From Sphingopyxis soli (GTDB lineage: Bacteria; Pseudomonadota; Alphaproteobacteria; Sphingomonadales; Sphingomonadaceae), in assembly GCF_018682675.1 (NCBI RefSeq), contig NZ_JAFMTR010000102.1:25203-89202 (forward strand): a stretch of 64,000 nucleotides of DNA, read 5' to 3'. A program made the translations under genes and the position numbers. The notes under the pieces were generated by a model. The model saw nothing but the letters and a program-made list of their open reading frames with translations. It did not search any database and had not been told where the DNA came from. This document shows, piece by piece, positions 27,516 through 37,400 of the stretch (position 1 is its first letter; every line of letters starts with the position of its first letter).

Positions 27516-28270
27516 GCGACCCCGGCGAGGGCAAGGACACCGTCGATCCCGCGTGAGGTGATGGCCGGGGCGACATCCAGCGTTTCGGCCGGCACGTCCA
27601 GGCGGTTGACCCATGCGGTGCGATATCCGAACCACGTCGCGCCGACCGCGTCCCAGCCCCCGAACGCCGCGAAGCCGATCTCGGCGCGGGGCAATCCCCA
27701 TGCATCGACCGCCATCGCATAGGCTTTGGGCGACGGTTTGAAAGCGCGGACCCGGTCGGTGCTGAGCGGGGGGTCGAAATAATGCGCAATGTCGTTGCGC
27801 CGCATATTCGCGGTGAGCGTATCGGCGCCCAGGTTCGAAACGAACGCCAGACGGATGCCGGCGGTGCGAAGTTTTTCGAGGGCGGGGCGCACGTCGGGCC
27901 AGATCTCGAGCTCGCCATAGGCTGCGACAAGGGCGGCGCGCTGGGTCTCGCCCAGCGGAATCCGGAGCGCTGCCGCGACATGGCGCAACGATGCGTCGGC
28001 GAGGGCGCCGAAGTCCTGATATCGGCCCGCCGCGGTTTCGAGCCAGCTGTAGCCGAATAATTTCGTCGCCCATTGCGCCGCCAGCATTTCGCCCTTGTCG
28101 CCGACGATCGCCCTGGCGCGTGCGGCGACGCTGCGGGGATCGAAGATCGGGAAGCCGTCGAAGCCGATGGCGCGGATCGGGGCCGGTGCGGCGCGCGCGG
28201 GGAGGGGGGCGATCAGCGAAGAGGCCGCAGCGCCGACCAGGAGCCAGCGGCGATCGATCGAATTATCCAT
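27512..28270 (-). CDS. Exported haloacid dehalogenase-like (HAD) hydrolase
   Basis: 252 residues from ATG 28270 with GAGGAT upstream. The N-terminus DRRWLLVGAAASSLIAPLPA looks like a twin-arginine signal peptide, unusual for this mostly cytosolic family. The HAD core has IGFDGFPIFD (nucleophile Asp), AFVSNLGAD (motif II Ser/Asn), and AFKPSPKAY (motif III Lys), with AFGGWDAVGATWFGYRTAWVNR near the end, the pattern of type II 2-haloacid dehalogenases. Substrate unknown. Convergent with the phosphodiesterase gene, overlapping by 4 bases. Confidence 0.8.
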   Translation of the reverse strand: MDNSIDRRWLLVGAAASSLIAPLPARAAPAPIRAIGFDGFPIFDPRSVAARARAIVGDKGEMLAAQWATKLFGYSWLETAAGRYQDFGALADASLRHVAAALRIPLGETQRAALVAAYGELEIWPDVRPALEKLRTAGIRLAFVSNLGADTLTANMRRNDIAHYFDPPLSTDRVRAFKPSPKAYAMAVDAWGLPRAEIGFAAFGGWDAVGATWFGYRTAWVNRLDVPAETLDVAPAITSRGIDGVLALAGVA

Positions 28271-28346
28271 GAATATCCTCTGCAAAGCGGGAAGCGCTCT
28301 GCTTCCCGTTCGCAGTCGGGATCGGAAAGGTGACAGGTGATCGCGA

Positions 28347-29291
28347 TCAGTAGCCCAGCGCCAGGTCGACGCGCGGTTCGACGGCCTCGCCCCGTTTCCA
28401 GCGATCGAGATTCTCGAGGAAGCGCTGCGCCGAGCGCATGAACATCTTGTCCTGTGCGCGGCCCGACAGATGCATGGTGATATGGGCGTTGTCGAGGCTC
28501 CACAGCGGATCGCTGTCGGGCAAAGGTTCGGGCGTGGTGACGTCGAGGAAGGCGGCGGCGATCTGCTGCGTGTCGAGCGCCGCGACCAGCGCGTCCTGAT
28601 CGACCACGCTGCCGCGTGCGATGTTGACGAGGGTCGCGGTGGGCTTCATCGCCGCAAGCTCGGCGCTGCCGATCATGCCATCGGTCTCCGGCGTGGCGGG
28701 GACGGCGAGAATGACCCAGTCGAAATCGCCGAGCCGCGCGCGCCACTGGTCCGGCCCCAGCGTGTTCGGGCCGGGCGAGCGGCGCACGACGGTCACGTCG
28801 ACGGCAAAGGCTTTCAAGCGCTCCTCGACCAGTTTGCCGATCGCGCCATAGCCGAGCAGCAGCGCTTTCGACCCGAACAGTTCGACCTTGCCGGGCGAGT
28901 CCATCAGCCATTCGCGCCGGTCCTGCGCACGGACGACCTCGCGATATCCCTTGGCGACCGTCAGCATCCCCATGACGACATATTCGGCGATGGTGATGGC
29001 GTTGATCCCGGCGCCGTTGGTGACCACGGTGCCGCGTTCGCGGAGCAGGTCGAGCGGCATCCCGTCGACCCCGGCATAAATCGAGTTCAGCCATTTGAGG
29101 TTCGTCGCGGCGCCGATGACCGCGGCCATGTCCTTCTTGTCGTACATGTCGAACCAGCCGATTTCGGCCTCGGGCGCGAGGCTCATCGCTTCGTCTTTCG
29201 ACATGAAGAAGCGCGGCTCGACCCAGTCGGGGAGGTGGCTTTCGACGAGGGGGCGGATGAGGCCGGACAGGACGGTGACGGTTTTGGTCAT
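28347..29291 (-). CDS. D-2-hydroxyacid dehydrogenase family protein
   Basis: NAD(P)-dependent oxidoreductase, 314 residues from ATG 29291 with AAGGATC upstream. Rossmann motif LLGYGAIGKLVEERL, NIARGSVVD with the catalytic Arg, and catalytic His in ITMHLSGRAQDK. The substrate cannot be told. The ATG overlaps the stop of the DUF559 gene; its ribosome-binding site lies in one of the 11-base direct repeats that flank the DUF559 element. Confidence 0.88.
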   Translation of the reverse strand: MTKTVTVLSGLIRPLVESHLPDWVEPRFFMSKDEAMSLAPEAEIGWFDMYDKKDMAAVIGAATNLKWLNSIYAGVDGMPLDLLRERGTVVTNGAGINAITIAEYVVMGMLTVAKGYREVVRAQDRREWLMDSPGKVELFGSKALLLGYGAIGKLVEERLKAFAVDVTVVRRSPGPNTLGPDQWRARLGDFDWVILAVPATPETDGMIGSAELAAMKPTATLVNIARGSVVDQDALVAALDTQQIAAAFLDVTTPEPLPDSDPLWSLDNAHITMHLSGRAQDKMFMRSAQRFLENLDRWKRGEAVEPRVDLALGY

Positions 29292-29734
29292 AAACGATCC
29301 TTCTGATCCTCCCCATCGACTTGCGATGGGGAGGTGGCATCGCGAAGCGATGACGGAGGGGCTTTGCCGAATGCCTTCAGACGGCTTTCGACGATGTCGA
29401 CAACAGATTGAGCGACTGTTTCGGCGCTGTCCAGCGCGTCGCGCGCGCTGATGCGGAGCGCGTCGATGCGATTTGCACAAAGCCATGCGTCGCGTTGTTC
29501 GTCGTGCGAGGGATTGTCGCCCATATCGTGCGCAATGCCGTCAATTTCGACCGCGAGATTGGCGCGGGCGCAAAAGAAATCGAGGATGTAGGGGCCGGCG
29601 GGATGTTGCTTGCGGAATTTATGGCCGTTCGGCGAGGTGCGGAGGAGCTGCCAAAGCATTGCTTCCGGAAGTGTCAGAATATGCCGCAAGCGTCTGGCGC
29701 GGCGCGCCGATCTTGCCGGTTTATCAGGACGCAT
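29288..29734 (-). CDS. DUF559 endonuclease-domain protein
   Basis: 148 residues from ATG 29734. DUF559 is a small domain related to the very-short-patch-repair endonuclease fold. Conserved parts are visible: ILTLPEAMLWQLLR, HKFRKQHPAGPYILDFFC (Asp in LDF) and LAVEIDG (Glu-x-Asp), the PD-(D/E)xK-like acidic residues. The last 25 residues (from APPSSLRDATSPSQ) are translated from the left hairpin repeat, and the start region abuts the right repeat, so the gene is contained in the element. Its stop overlaps the dehydrogenase ATG. Function unknown; a role in spreading or maintaining the repeat is speculation. Confidence 0.8.
   Translation of the reverse strand: MRPDKPARSARRARRLRHILTLPEAMLWQLLRTSPNGHKFRKQHPAGPYILDFFCARANLAVEIDGIAHDMGDNPSHDEQRDAWLCANRIDALRISARDALDSAETVAQSVVDIVESRLKAFGKAPPSSLRDATSPSQVDGEDQKDRL
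29293..29303. repeat. Left flanking direct repeat of DUF559 element
   Basis: AACGATCCTTC, repeated exactly at 29811-29821 on the far side of the hairpin element. Candidate target-site duplication, or duplicated ribosome-binding region of the dehydrogenase gene. Confidence 0.4.
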
Positions 29735-29802
29735 CGTTGTTGCCCCTCCACCACCCGCTTCGCGGGCGGTCCCCCTCCCCATCGCAAGTCGATGGGGAGG
29801 AT
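29306..29802 (-). mobile_element. Hairpin-flanked element carrying a DUF559 gene (family D, long form)
   Basis: The two ends are inverted copies. The outer 29 bases (29306-29334 and 29774-29802) are identical in inverted orientation, and each folds alone as CCTCCCCATCG-ACTTG-CGATGGGGAGG. Inside them lie GCATCGCGAAGCGATGACGG plus AGGGGC on the left and GCCCCTCCACCA plus CGCTTCGCG on the right. Gene-less copies with the same order of parts occur at 16447-16642 and 51806-51942. The DUF559 gene fills the centre. Mobility is inferred, not shown. Confidence 0.6.
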
Positions 29803-29810
29803 TGGCTATT

Positions 29811-29821
29811 AACGATCCTTC
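29811..29821. repeat. Right flanking direct repeat of DUF559 element
   Basis: AACGATCCTTC, identical to 29293-29303. It lies 8 bases outside the right hairpin, while the left copy lies 2 bases outside, so the ends are not symmetrical. Confidence 0.4.
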
Positions 29822-29840
29822 CTAACAACTTGCAATGTGC

Positions 29841-29871
29841 GGCAGCGGTGAAGCGCTGACCGAGGGGCGGG
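29841..29871. repeat. Fragment of the family D hairpin element
   Basis: GGCAGCGGTGAAGCGCTGAC followed by CGAGGGGCGGGC resembles the inner left hairpin and GGAGGGGC motif of the full elements, without the outer arms. It ends at the cysS stop codon. Confidence 0.5.
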
Positions 29872-31365
29872 CTACGTCTCCAGCCGCCAGTCCCAGCCGA
29901 GCGGGTCGCCGTCCATTACCTCGACGCCCGCCGCGATGAGTTCGTCGCGGAGCTTGTCGGACGTTGCGAAGTCCTTGGCGGCGCGCGCCTCTTTGCGGCG
30001 GGTGAGGATGGTTTCGATTTCGGCTTCGGTGATGACGGCAGTTTTAGGGCGGATACGAAGGACCCGCTGAGCCGAACCCCAGAAGAGTTCCAGGCCAAGC
30101 ACTTCGTCCATCTTGTGGGCAGCACGAACAACCTGGCGAGGATCGAGTTTCTTGTTGCCGAGAAGTTCTTCGAGAGAAACGAGCGCAGTCGCTGTGTTCA
30201 AGTCATTGCTGATCGCTGCATCGAAGCGGGCAAGAAACTGCTGGACGTGGGAGTCAATCATCACTTGCTCATCCGGCATCGGACCCCCATCGGGCGCTTG
30301 AACGTGCATCCTCATTTGCGCGTTTCCAACGGCCAAACTTAATCGTTTCAACCGCGTCAGCGCCGCACCCAGCCCCTCCCACGAAAACTCCAGCTCGCTG
30401 CGGTAATGCGCCTGCAGGCACATCAGGCGGTAGGCGAGGGGGTGGTAGCCCTTGTCGATCAGCAGTTGCAGGCGCAGGAATTCGCCGCTCGACTTCGACA
30501 TCTTGCCGGAGCGCTCGATCAGGAAATTATTGTGCATCCAGATGCGCGCGCCGCTCGCGTCGGTGCAGCTATGCGCCTGGTTCTGCGCGATCTCGTTCGG
30601 GTGGTGGATTTCGCGGTGGTCGATGCCGCCGGTGTGGATGTCGAAGGGAAAGCCGAGCAGCGCCTCCGACATCACCGAACATTCGAGGTGCCAGCCGGGA
30701 GCGCCGCGCCCCCACGGCGAATCCCATTCCATCTGGCGCGTCTCGCCGGGCGGCGTCTTGCGCCAGATCGCGAAGTCGGCGGGGTGGCGTTTGCCTTCGA
30801 CCGGGTCGATACGGCTTTCGCCCTCATCGGTGCCGTGGCGCGCGAGGCGGCCGTAATTGCTGACGGTTGTCGTATCGAAATAGAGGCCGCTCTCCAGCTC
30901 GTAGCAATGCTTGCCCGCGATCGCTTTGGCGAACTCGATCATTTGCGGCACATAGTCGGTGGCGATCGACCAGTGCGCCGGCTGGCGGATATTGAGCGCC
31001 TTCACATCGGCCCAATAGGCCTCGGTATAGTGGCGCGCGATGTCCCAGATCGACTGTGCGCGTTCGGCCGCGGCCTTTTCCAGCTTGTCCTCGCCCGCAT
31101 CGGCGTCGTCGGTCAGGTGCCCGACGTCGGTGATGTTGATGACGTGGGTCAGCTTGTATCCCTTGTACGACAGGGTCCGCCCCAGCGTGTCGGCGAAGAC
31201 ATAGGCGCGCATGTTGCCGATATGCGGGTAATTATAGACCGTCGGGCCGCACGAATAGACGCGCGCCTCACCCGGGTGGACGGGCTGGAATTCTTCCAGT
31301 TGGCGCGTCAGGCTGTTGAACAGCTTGAGCGGTGCGCCGGAGGCAGGGGCAGGGGCGTCGGTCAT
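29872..31365 (-). CDS. cysS: Cysteinyl-tRNA synthetase
   Basis: Class I aminoacyl-tRNA synthetase charging tRNA-Cys. 497 residues. The HIGH motif appears as HIGN in GPTVYNYPHIGNMRAYV, the KMSKS motif as SGKMSKSSGEF, and the zinc-site residues around CSVMSEALLGFPFDIHTGG. C-terminal editing-free DALR-type domain ends GWDWRLET. Start is uncertain between ATG 31365 and ATG 31377. Confidence 0.96.
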   Translation of the reverse strand: MTDAPAPASGAPLKLFNSLTRQLEEFQPVHPGEARVYSCGPTVYNYPHIGNMRAYVFADTLGRTLSYKGYKLTHVINITDVGHLTDDADAGEDKLEKAAAERAQSIWDIARHYTEAYWADVKALNIRQPAHWSIATDYVPQMIEFAKAIAGKHCYELESGLYFDTTTVSNYGRLARHGTDEGESRIDPVEGKRHPADFAIWRKTPPGETRQMEWDSPWGRGAPGWHLECSVMSEALLGFPFDIHTGGIDHREIHHPNEIAQNQAHSCTDASGARIWMHNNFLIERSGKMSKSSGEFLRLQLLIDKGYHPLAYRLMCLQAHYRSELEFSWEGLGAALTRLKRLSLAVGNAQMRMHVQAPDGGPMPDEQVMIDSHVQQFLARFDAAISNDLNTATALVSLEELLGNKKLDPRQVVRAAHKMDEVLGLELFWGSAQRVLRIRPKTAVITEAEIETILTRRKEARAAKDFATSDKLRDELIAAGVEVMDGDPLGWDWRLET

Positions 31366-31411
31366 GCCGCCGCCCATGCCTTGCCCCGAGGCAATTCGTC
31401 AACCGAAAGGC

Positions 31412-34400
31412 TTACGGCTGCTGGGTATCGGTCGTCGGCGTCCACAGATCGTCGTTGCCCGCGCCCGTCACCGGATCGTCGAGCAGCGGCTCGCCCGAGA
31501 GCGGGTCGAGATCGCGCATCGTGATGAGCGCGGTCGGCAGGCTGGTGCCGTCGCCCTCATCCTCGCTGCCGTCGCCGATCTCGTCCTCGATCACGTCCTG
31601 GACCGGGAAATTATTGTCGAAATCGATGCGGACGGTCGTGCAGGATGCGACGTTCGAGATGAAGCAGCCGTTCAGCGTCGATTCGGGATCGTAGCTGCCC
31701 GTCGCGCTATTCGCGGGCGCGCCCGCTACCGTCAGGAACTGGAGCGTGTCGAGGCCGGTGACCTGTCCGCTCGCCCCGAGCTGCACGCCGTTGAGCACGA
31801 TCCGCGACGAAGGCCCTTCGGTCAGGACGTCGAGCCCGCCCGCGCCGAAGGTCAGGCCGCGGCGCAGGCCGAAGTCGGTGCCCGTACCGCTGTTCTGGAC
31901 ATAGACGCCGCCGATCACGTTGAAACGGATTCCACGCGCAAAGAGCGCCCCTTCGTCGATCGTGACGCCGTCGTTCTGGCCGAGACGGGTGTTGATCGCC
32001 GCCATCGAGCTTGCGTTGGCGACGTCGGCGATCGCTGCGGTCGTTGCGACGATGATATCCTCCGATGCCATGTTCAGCTGTCCGCCCGGCGCGTTGTTGG
32101 CGCCCAGCAACCGGACGGTGCCCTGGCCGAGGATGACTTCCAGCGCTTCGTCGGCGAACAGGTTGAGCGCGTTCGTATCCGAAAGCCCGGTCAGTTGGAC
32201 GTTGCCTGTAACCCGCATCTTGCCCGGCGTGCGGATCGTCAGCGACCCGCCCGCACCAAGGTTGGACCCCGCGGCGCCGCCGGCGAGCGTGAAGCTGTCC
32301 ACGATCACGTCGGGCGGCGCGCTGCTCCCGACCGATTGCTGGCTTACCGCCCCGACTTCGGGCGCAAAAATGACGATATCGGAACCGAACAGGCGCGTCA
32401 GTTCCGCGGCGTCGATATGATAGCCATTGCGGGTGCCGGTGCCGCCGACGAAGGTTTGCCGCTGGTCGTCGGTGTTCATGACCGACAGCGCTTCGGTCGT
32501 GCCGGCCGTGCCGACGCGCGCCGCGGTGTCTATCGTGATGTCGCTCGACCCCAGCGAAATGCTGCGGCCGGTTACGATGCCGCTGATCAGCAGCGATCCG
32601 CGGGCGGTGGCTGTGAGGTCGTCGGTGACCGAGACGCTGTTCAGCGTGACGAACCCGCCGGTTGCCTCGATCGAAGCGCTGTCGGCGGTGAGCGCGTCGA
32701 CGCCCACCCGTTCGCCGGTGCTGCGAAGGGTGGCGCGGCCCGCGATGCTGCCGTTCTGGACGAAGAGGTCGCCGCCGGAGACCACCGATGCGTCGCCGAC
32801 ATCGGTGACCAGATTGGCGAAGATCATGTCGCCGCCGCCCGCGACGTTGATCGTGTCGCCCTGCGCATCAATCTCTCCCGCCGACACCAGCGCGCCGATG
32901 TCGATCGCGCCGCCGGTGGCGAGCAGCGTCGTTGTGCCGATGCTATCCAGCCGGCGGACCGAGAGGTCTTCCGCAGCCGAAATGACGGTATTCCCGCCGC
33001 TGGCCGTGCCGATGAGGTCGACGAATGTTCCGGCGTCCAGATTGACGTCGCCCTGCGCGAGCAGGCTGCCTCCCTCGATCGCGTTCGCCGATGCAAGGCT
33101 GATCGTTCCATCGGCTGCCAGGGTCGGTACGGGCGTCCCGTTGGTTTCGCTCAATTCGGCGATCCCGATGCTGTCGGCATTGATCGCGATGTCGCGGCCC
33201 GCATTGACCACGCCATCGGCGCTCGCCGCGCCCGCTGCGTCGATCAGCACGTCGTCGAAGGCATCGAGCCCGGTCACACTGGTGTCGCCGCCCTGGGTGC
33301 GAATGTTGCTGCCGCCGGCCGTGACGCCGAGACCGAGCGTCGTCGCATCGCTGAGGCGGATGGTTCCGCTGGCGAGCGCGATGATGTCGTCACCCGCCGA
33401 CAGGGTCGTCGCGTCGATACCGCTGCCCGACGACAGGACGATATCCGATCCGTCGGTCGCCGAGCTGCCTTCGCCCACCGTGATCGTGAAGCCGCCAAAA
33501 CCCGAGGAGGCGGGGGGCGTATAGTTCAGGAATGCGTTATCGGGGCCGGTGCCCGTCGTGCGGACGTTGACGGCAGTGATGGCGCCGGGCGCGCGAACGT
33601 TGACGTCGTCGCCCGCGCTGACATCGTTCAGCGACGCGGTCGCGCCCGCGACGACGAGGACGTCTTCGCCCGCACTGGCGGCCCCGACGCTGGCGGATCC
33701 GCCCGCATTGATGCCGAGCATCCGCGCCGCCGCCCCGCCGGTCAGCGTGACATCGCCCGCCGCGTCGATATAGACGTTGCCGTTCGTCCCGATCCCGTTC
33801 GGGTCGATATAGGTCCCCGCCGCGCTCGCCGATACGGTGACGTCGCCATTCGCATTCAGAAGAACGTCGCCGCCCGCTGCGTAATTGCCGGTGAGGTCGC
33901 CGTCTGCGAAGATCGAGATGGTGCCGTCGACATCGGCCCGGTTGACCGCCACATTGCCGTCCGTCCCGAAGGCGAAGAAGGAACCGGTGCCGGTGACGTC
34001 GCCGCCGAGCGCGATGCTGTTGCCGAACAGTGTGATCGTGTCGCCCGCGTCGATCGAGCCGCCGCGAATTCCCTCGGCGCCCGCCACGGCGCCGATCGCG
34101 GTGAGGTCGACCGTCTCGCCCGCATCGATGTTGGTAAAGACGATCGACTCGCCCGTTACCGAGACGAACCCGCCGGCGCTCGAATTGCCGAGGTCGACCG
34201 CGCCCGGCGAGGTGATCGAAATGTCGCCGCCGGTGATGATCGAATTGAGCCCGGTGCGGAAACTGCCTGCGCTCGCGGTGAAATCATCGTCGGCTTCGGC
34301 ATGTTCGACGCTGGTCGCGCCGGTGCTGGACATGACGACCGTGCCGCCTTCCACATGGTCGACGCCGATGCGCCCGGTGGTCCCCAGCGCCGTCAGCGTG

Positions 34401-37400
34401 ACGACGCCGCTTGCAGCCAGCAGCGAACCCGTTGCGCCGCGGATCGTGGTGCCCGCCGTGATCGACAGATCGCCGCCCGCGAACAGCGTCCGTTCCTCGG
34501 ACGCACCGCGCATGTCGTGACGGATATCGACCTGGTCTGCGGCATTGATCTGGAACAGGTCGCCGGCGCGCACCTGTCCGCCGCCTTGCGCATAGGCGCC
34601 GAACGACCCGCCGGTCTGGACGGTCAGGTCGTCCGCAACCTCGATCGACCCGCCATTCGCCGCGAAGAAGACGCCATAGGCCGACAGATCGGTGTCGTTG
34701 TTGGTCGGCTGCGCGAAGCCCGCCGCATTCGCATCGAGGCTGGCGAGCGAGATGCTGCTCGAACTGCGCAGCTCGATCCGGCCCGCGATGAAGCCGTTGG
34801 CCGCGATAGTGGTGTCGCCGAGCGTGATCTGGCCCGCGCCGGCCTCGGTCGATTCCGACCGGAAGACAACACGGCCGCCGAGATCGACGAAGCTGGTGCA
34901 GCACGAACCGGTGCCGCCCGAGCCGACCCCGCCGTCGCCGCCATTGCCCGAGATGCCGGAGACCGAGATGTCGACCGGCGCGCCATCCGACGTGATCGTG
35001 CCGCCGCGCGCGAGCAGCGTTACCGTGCCGCCGGTGCCTGCTCCGCCGAACCCGCCGTCCCCGCCGGTCAGGCCGAGAAAGGTGTCGTCCGCCGTGAACA
35101 GCATCCCGTCGGGGCCGGGTTGCCTGATCGTGTTCGGATTGTCGGCGCCGCGGCCGCCGTCGCCACCGTTGCCGACGCTGCTCAGCGTCCCGCCGCCGGA
35201 GCGGCCGATACCGAGGCCGACCGTGCCGCCATCGGTCGCGACGATACTGATCTCGCCGCCGATGCCTTCGCCTCCGTCGCCGCCCCTGCCGGCGACTTCG
35301 GGGGTTGAGAAAAAGTCGGTGAAGGCCGATCCGCCGGTGCCGCCGGTCGCGACGGAGACGAAATTGGACTGCGAGACGACGACATTGCCGTTCGGTCCGC
35401 GCGCCTCGACCATCATGGTGCCGCCGCGCGCCGAGCCGCCGTTGCCCCCCGCACCGTCGTAGCCGATACCGCCGTTGCCGCCGGTTGCCGAGCCATCGAG
35501 CGCGATCGACAGTTCGCCGGCGTCGAAATCGTCGACCAGCACCTGCGCGACGCCGCCCGACGCATTGCCGCCGCCGCCGCCGCTGGTTCCCGATCCGCCG
35601 ACGCCCCCCGACGCCGTTGAATAGGTGGTGATGCTTTCGGTGATGTTGACCAGCGTCGGACCGAGGCCGATCGTCGCGAAACCGCCGAAGGCATCGCCGC
35701 CGCGGCCGCCGGTGCCGACGCTTGTCGAGGGGCCGGAACTGCTCGACAGGAAGGCGCTGCCGCCTGCGCCGCCGAAACCGCTGGCGTCGACGGTCACGGC
35801 GTCGCTGGCAAGCTCGCCGCCGTTCAGGCGGATCGTCGCGTTGCCGCCGCTGCCGAAGCCGGCGTTTCCGCCGTTACCCGGCACACTGCCGACCGTGCGA
35901 TAATCGCCGCCGTCGCCGCCCCTGCCGCTTGCATAGGCGGCAAGGACGGTGGTGTTGACAATTGCGGTGTCGGAGATGGTGATACCGGCTTCGCCCCCCT
36001 GGCCGTTGCCGCCGTCTCCCGCCGCCGTCGGGTTCAGGAAGTCGAAATCGTCGCCGTCGAAACCGCGCCCGCCTTGGCCCGATGCCGACAGGCTGACGTC
36101 CGAAGCGGTGAAGGTGCCGCCGCTGATCTCCAAGGATGTGTCGCCGCCGATCCCGTCGCCCGACACGCCCCCGCCCGCGGGTCCGGCGAAGTCGCCGCCA
36201 ATGCCGTCGGCGTTGAGGGTCACGTCGCCGAGCGCCGTATCGCCGCCGATCTGCGTGAAGGTGACGGCGCCGCCACGGCCGGTGCTGTTACTGCCGCTGG
36301 CGCCGCCATAGCCGTTTGCGGTGAGGAAGAGGCCGCCGCCGGTCAGGCTGCCGCCGCTGACCTGGACGTCGATCGTGCCGCCCTGGCCGTCGCCCGACGT
36401 GTCGCGCGGCAGGCCGGGGGAGGCTTCGACGTCGACCGAGGTTCGGCCGTCGGCGTCCGCGCTGAGGCCGCTGCCGAGGTCGATGCCATGCGCAGGATCG
36501 AAGCCGGTGCCGATCTGGATGAGCCCGCCGATCCCGACCACGCCGGTGGCGTTGGGGTCGGTCGCGCCGCCCGAAACCCCGCTGGCGGAGAAAACGGGAT
36601 TCGAGAATTGCATGTCAGCTTCGTTGGCGAAGATTGTGATGCTGCCGCCCGTCGCCGAGCTGCCCGCGGTGCTGACGCCCGTCTGCGCGCTGACGTTGAG
36701 CTGGTCGACGCCGTCGTTCGTCGCCCCGATGAGGCCGCCGTTGAGTGCGGTCATCGTGATGAAACCGCCCTGCGCCGGCCCATTCGTGCCGCTGACGTTG
36801 ACCACCGACGCCCTTGCGTCGAGGCTGTAGTTGCTGGCGGAGATGGTGCCGCCGAGATCGGCGAGAAGATCGATCGTACCACCCGTGCCGCTGCCGGCGA
36901 CAACCGGGACGGCGCTGCTCTCGCTGCCGCCGAACGCCGTGACGTCGATCGTGTCGCCGACGGAAATCGTGCTGTTCTCGATCGCCGACAGATTGACGCC
37001 GCCGCCGGTCCCGCTGCCGACATTCTCGCTGGAGACGGCGCGCCCGCTGACGTTGATCGAAAGCCCCGTGCTGACCGCGAGGGTCGAGACGTTGCTCGTC
37101 CGGAGCAAGGCGGTCCCGCCCTGCGCGTCGCCCGAGCGCGCGGTGTTGCCCCCGCTGCTGGCGCTCGACGCGCCGCCGCTGTTGGCGCTGGCGTCGATGC
37201 TGAGCTGGCTCAGCGCAACCGTGCCGCCGCCATTGGCTTCGACCAGCACGTCGCCGCCGACGGCGTTGCCGCCGGCCGAACCGTCGCCATTGGCGCCGCC
37301 GCCCGTCCCCGACGCATTCACCGAAACCGCGCCGACGCTGACCGAGGAGCCGCTATCGGTCCCGAAGGTGAGCAGCGCCGCGTTCCCGACGCCATCGCCG

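Noticed and set aside
29306..29802. Classical insertion sequence with a transposase
   Set aside because: No DDE or tyrosine transposase is encoded; the only gene is DUF559, so the unit is reported as a hairpin element of unproven mobility.
31316..35308. Very long open frame on the plus strand opposite tpsA
   Set aside because: It reads as Arg/Asp/Ala-rich low-complexity sequence with no domain, exactly antisense to the repetitive Gly-rich tpsA and cysS. It is a composition shadow.
34880..36300. Possible CRISPR or tandem DNA repeat from the many GCCGCC-rich units
   Set aside because: Units are not of fixed length or spacing and match Gly-rich protein repeats of tpsA; no spacers and no cas genes.
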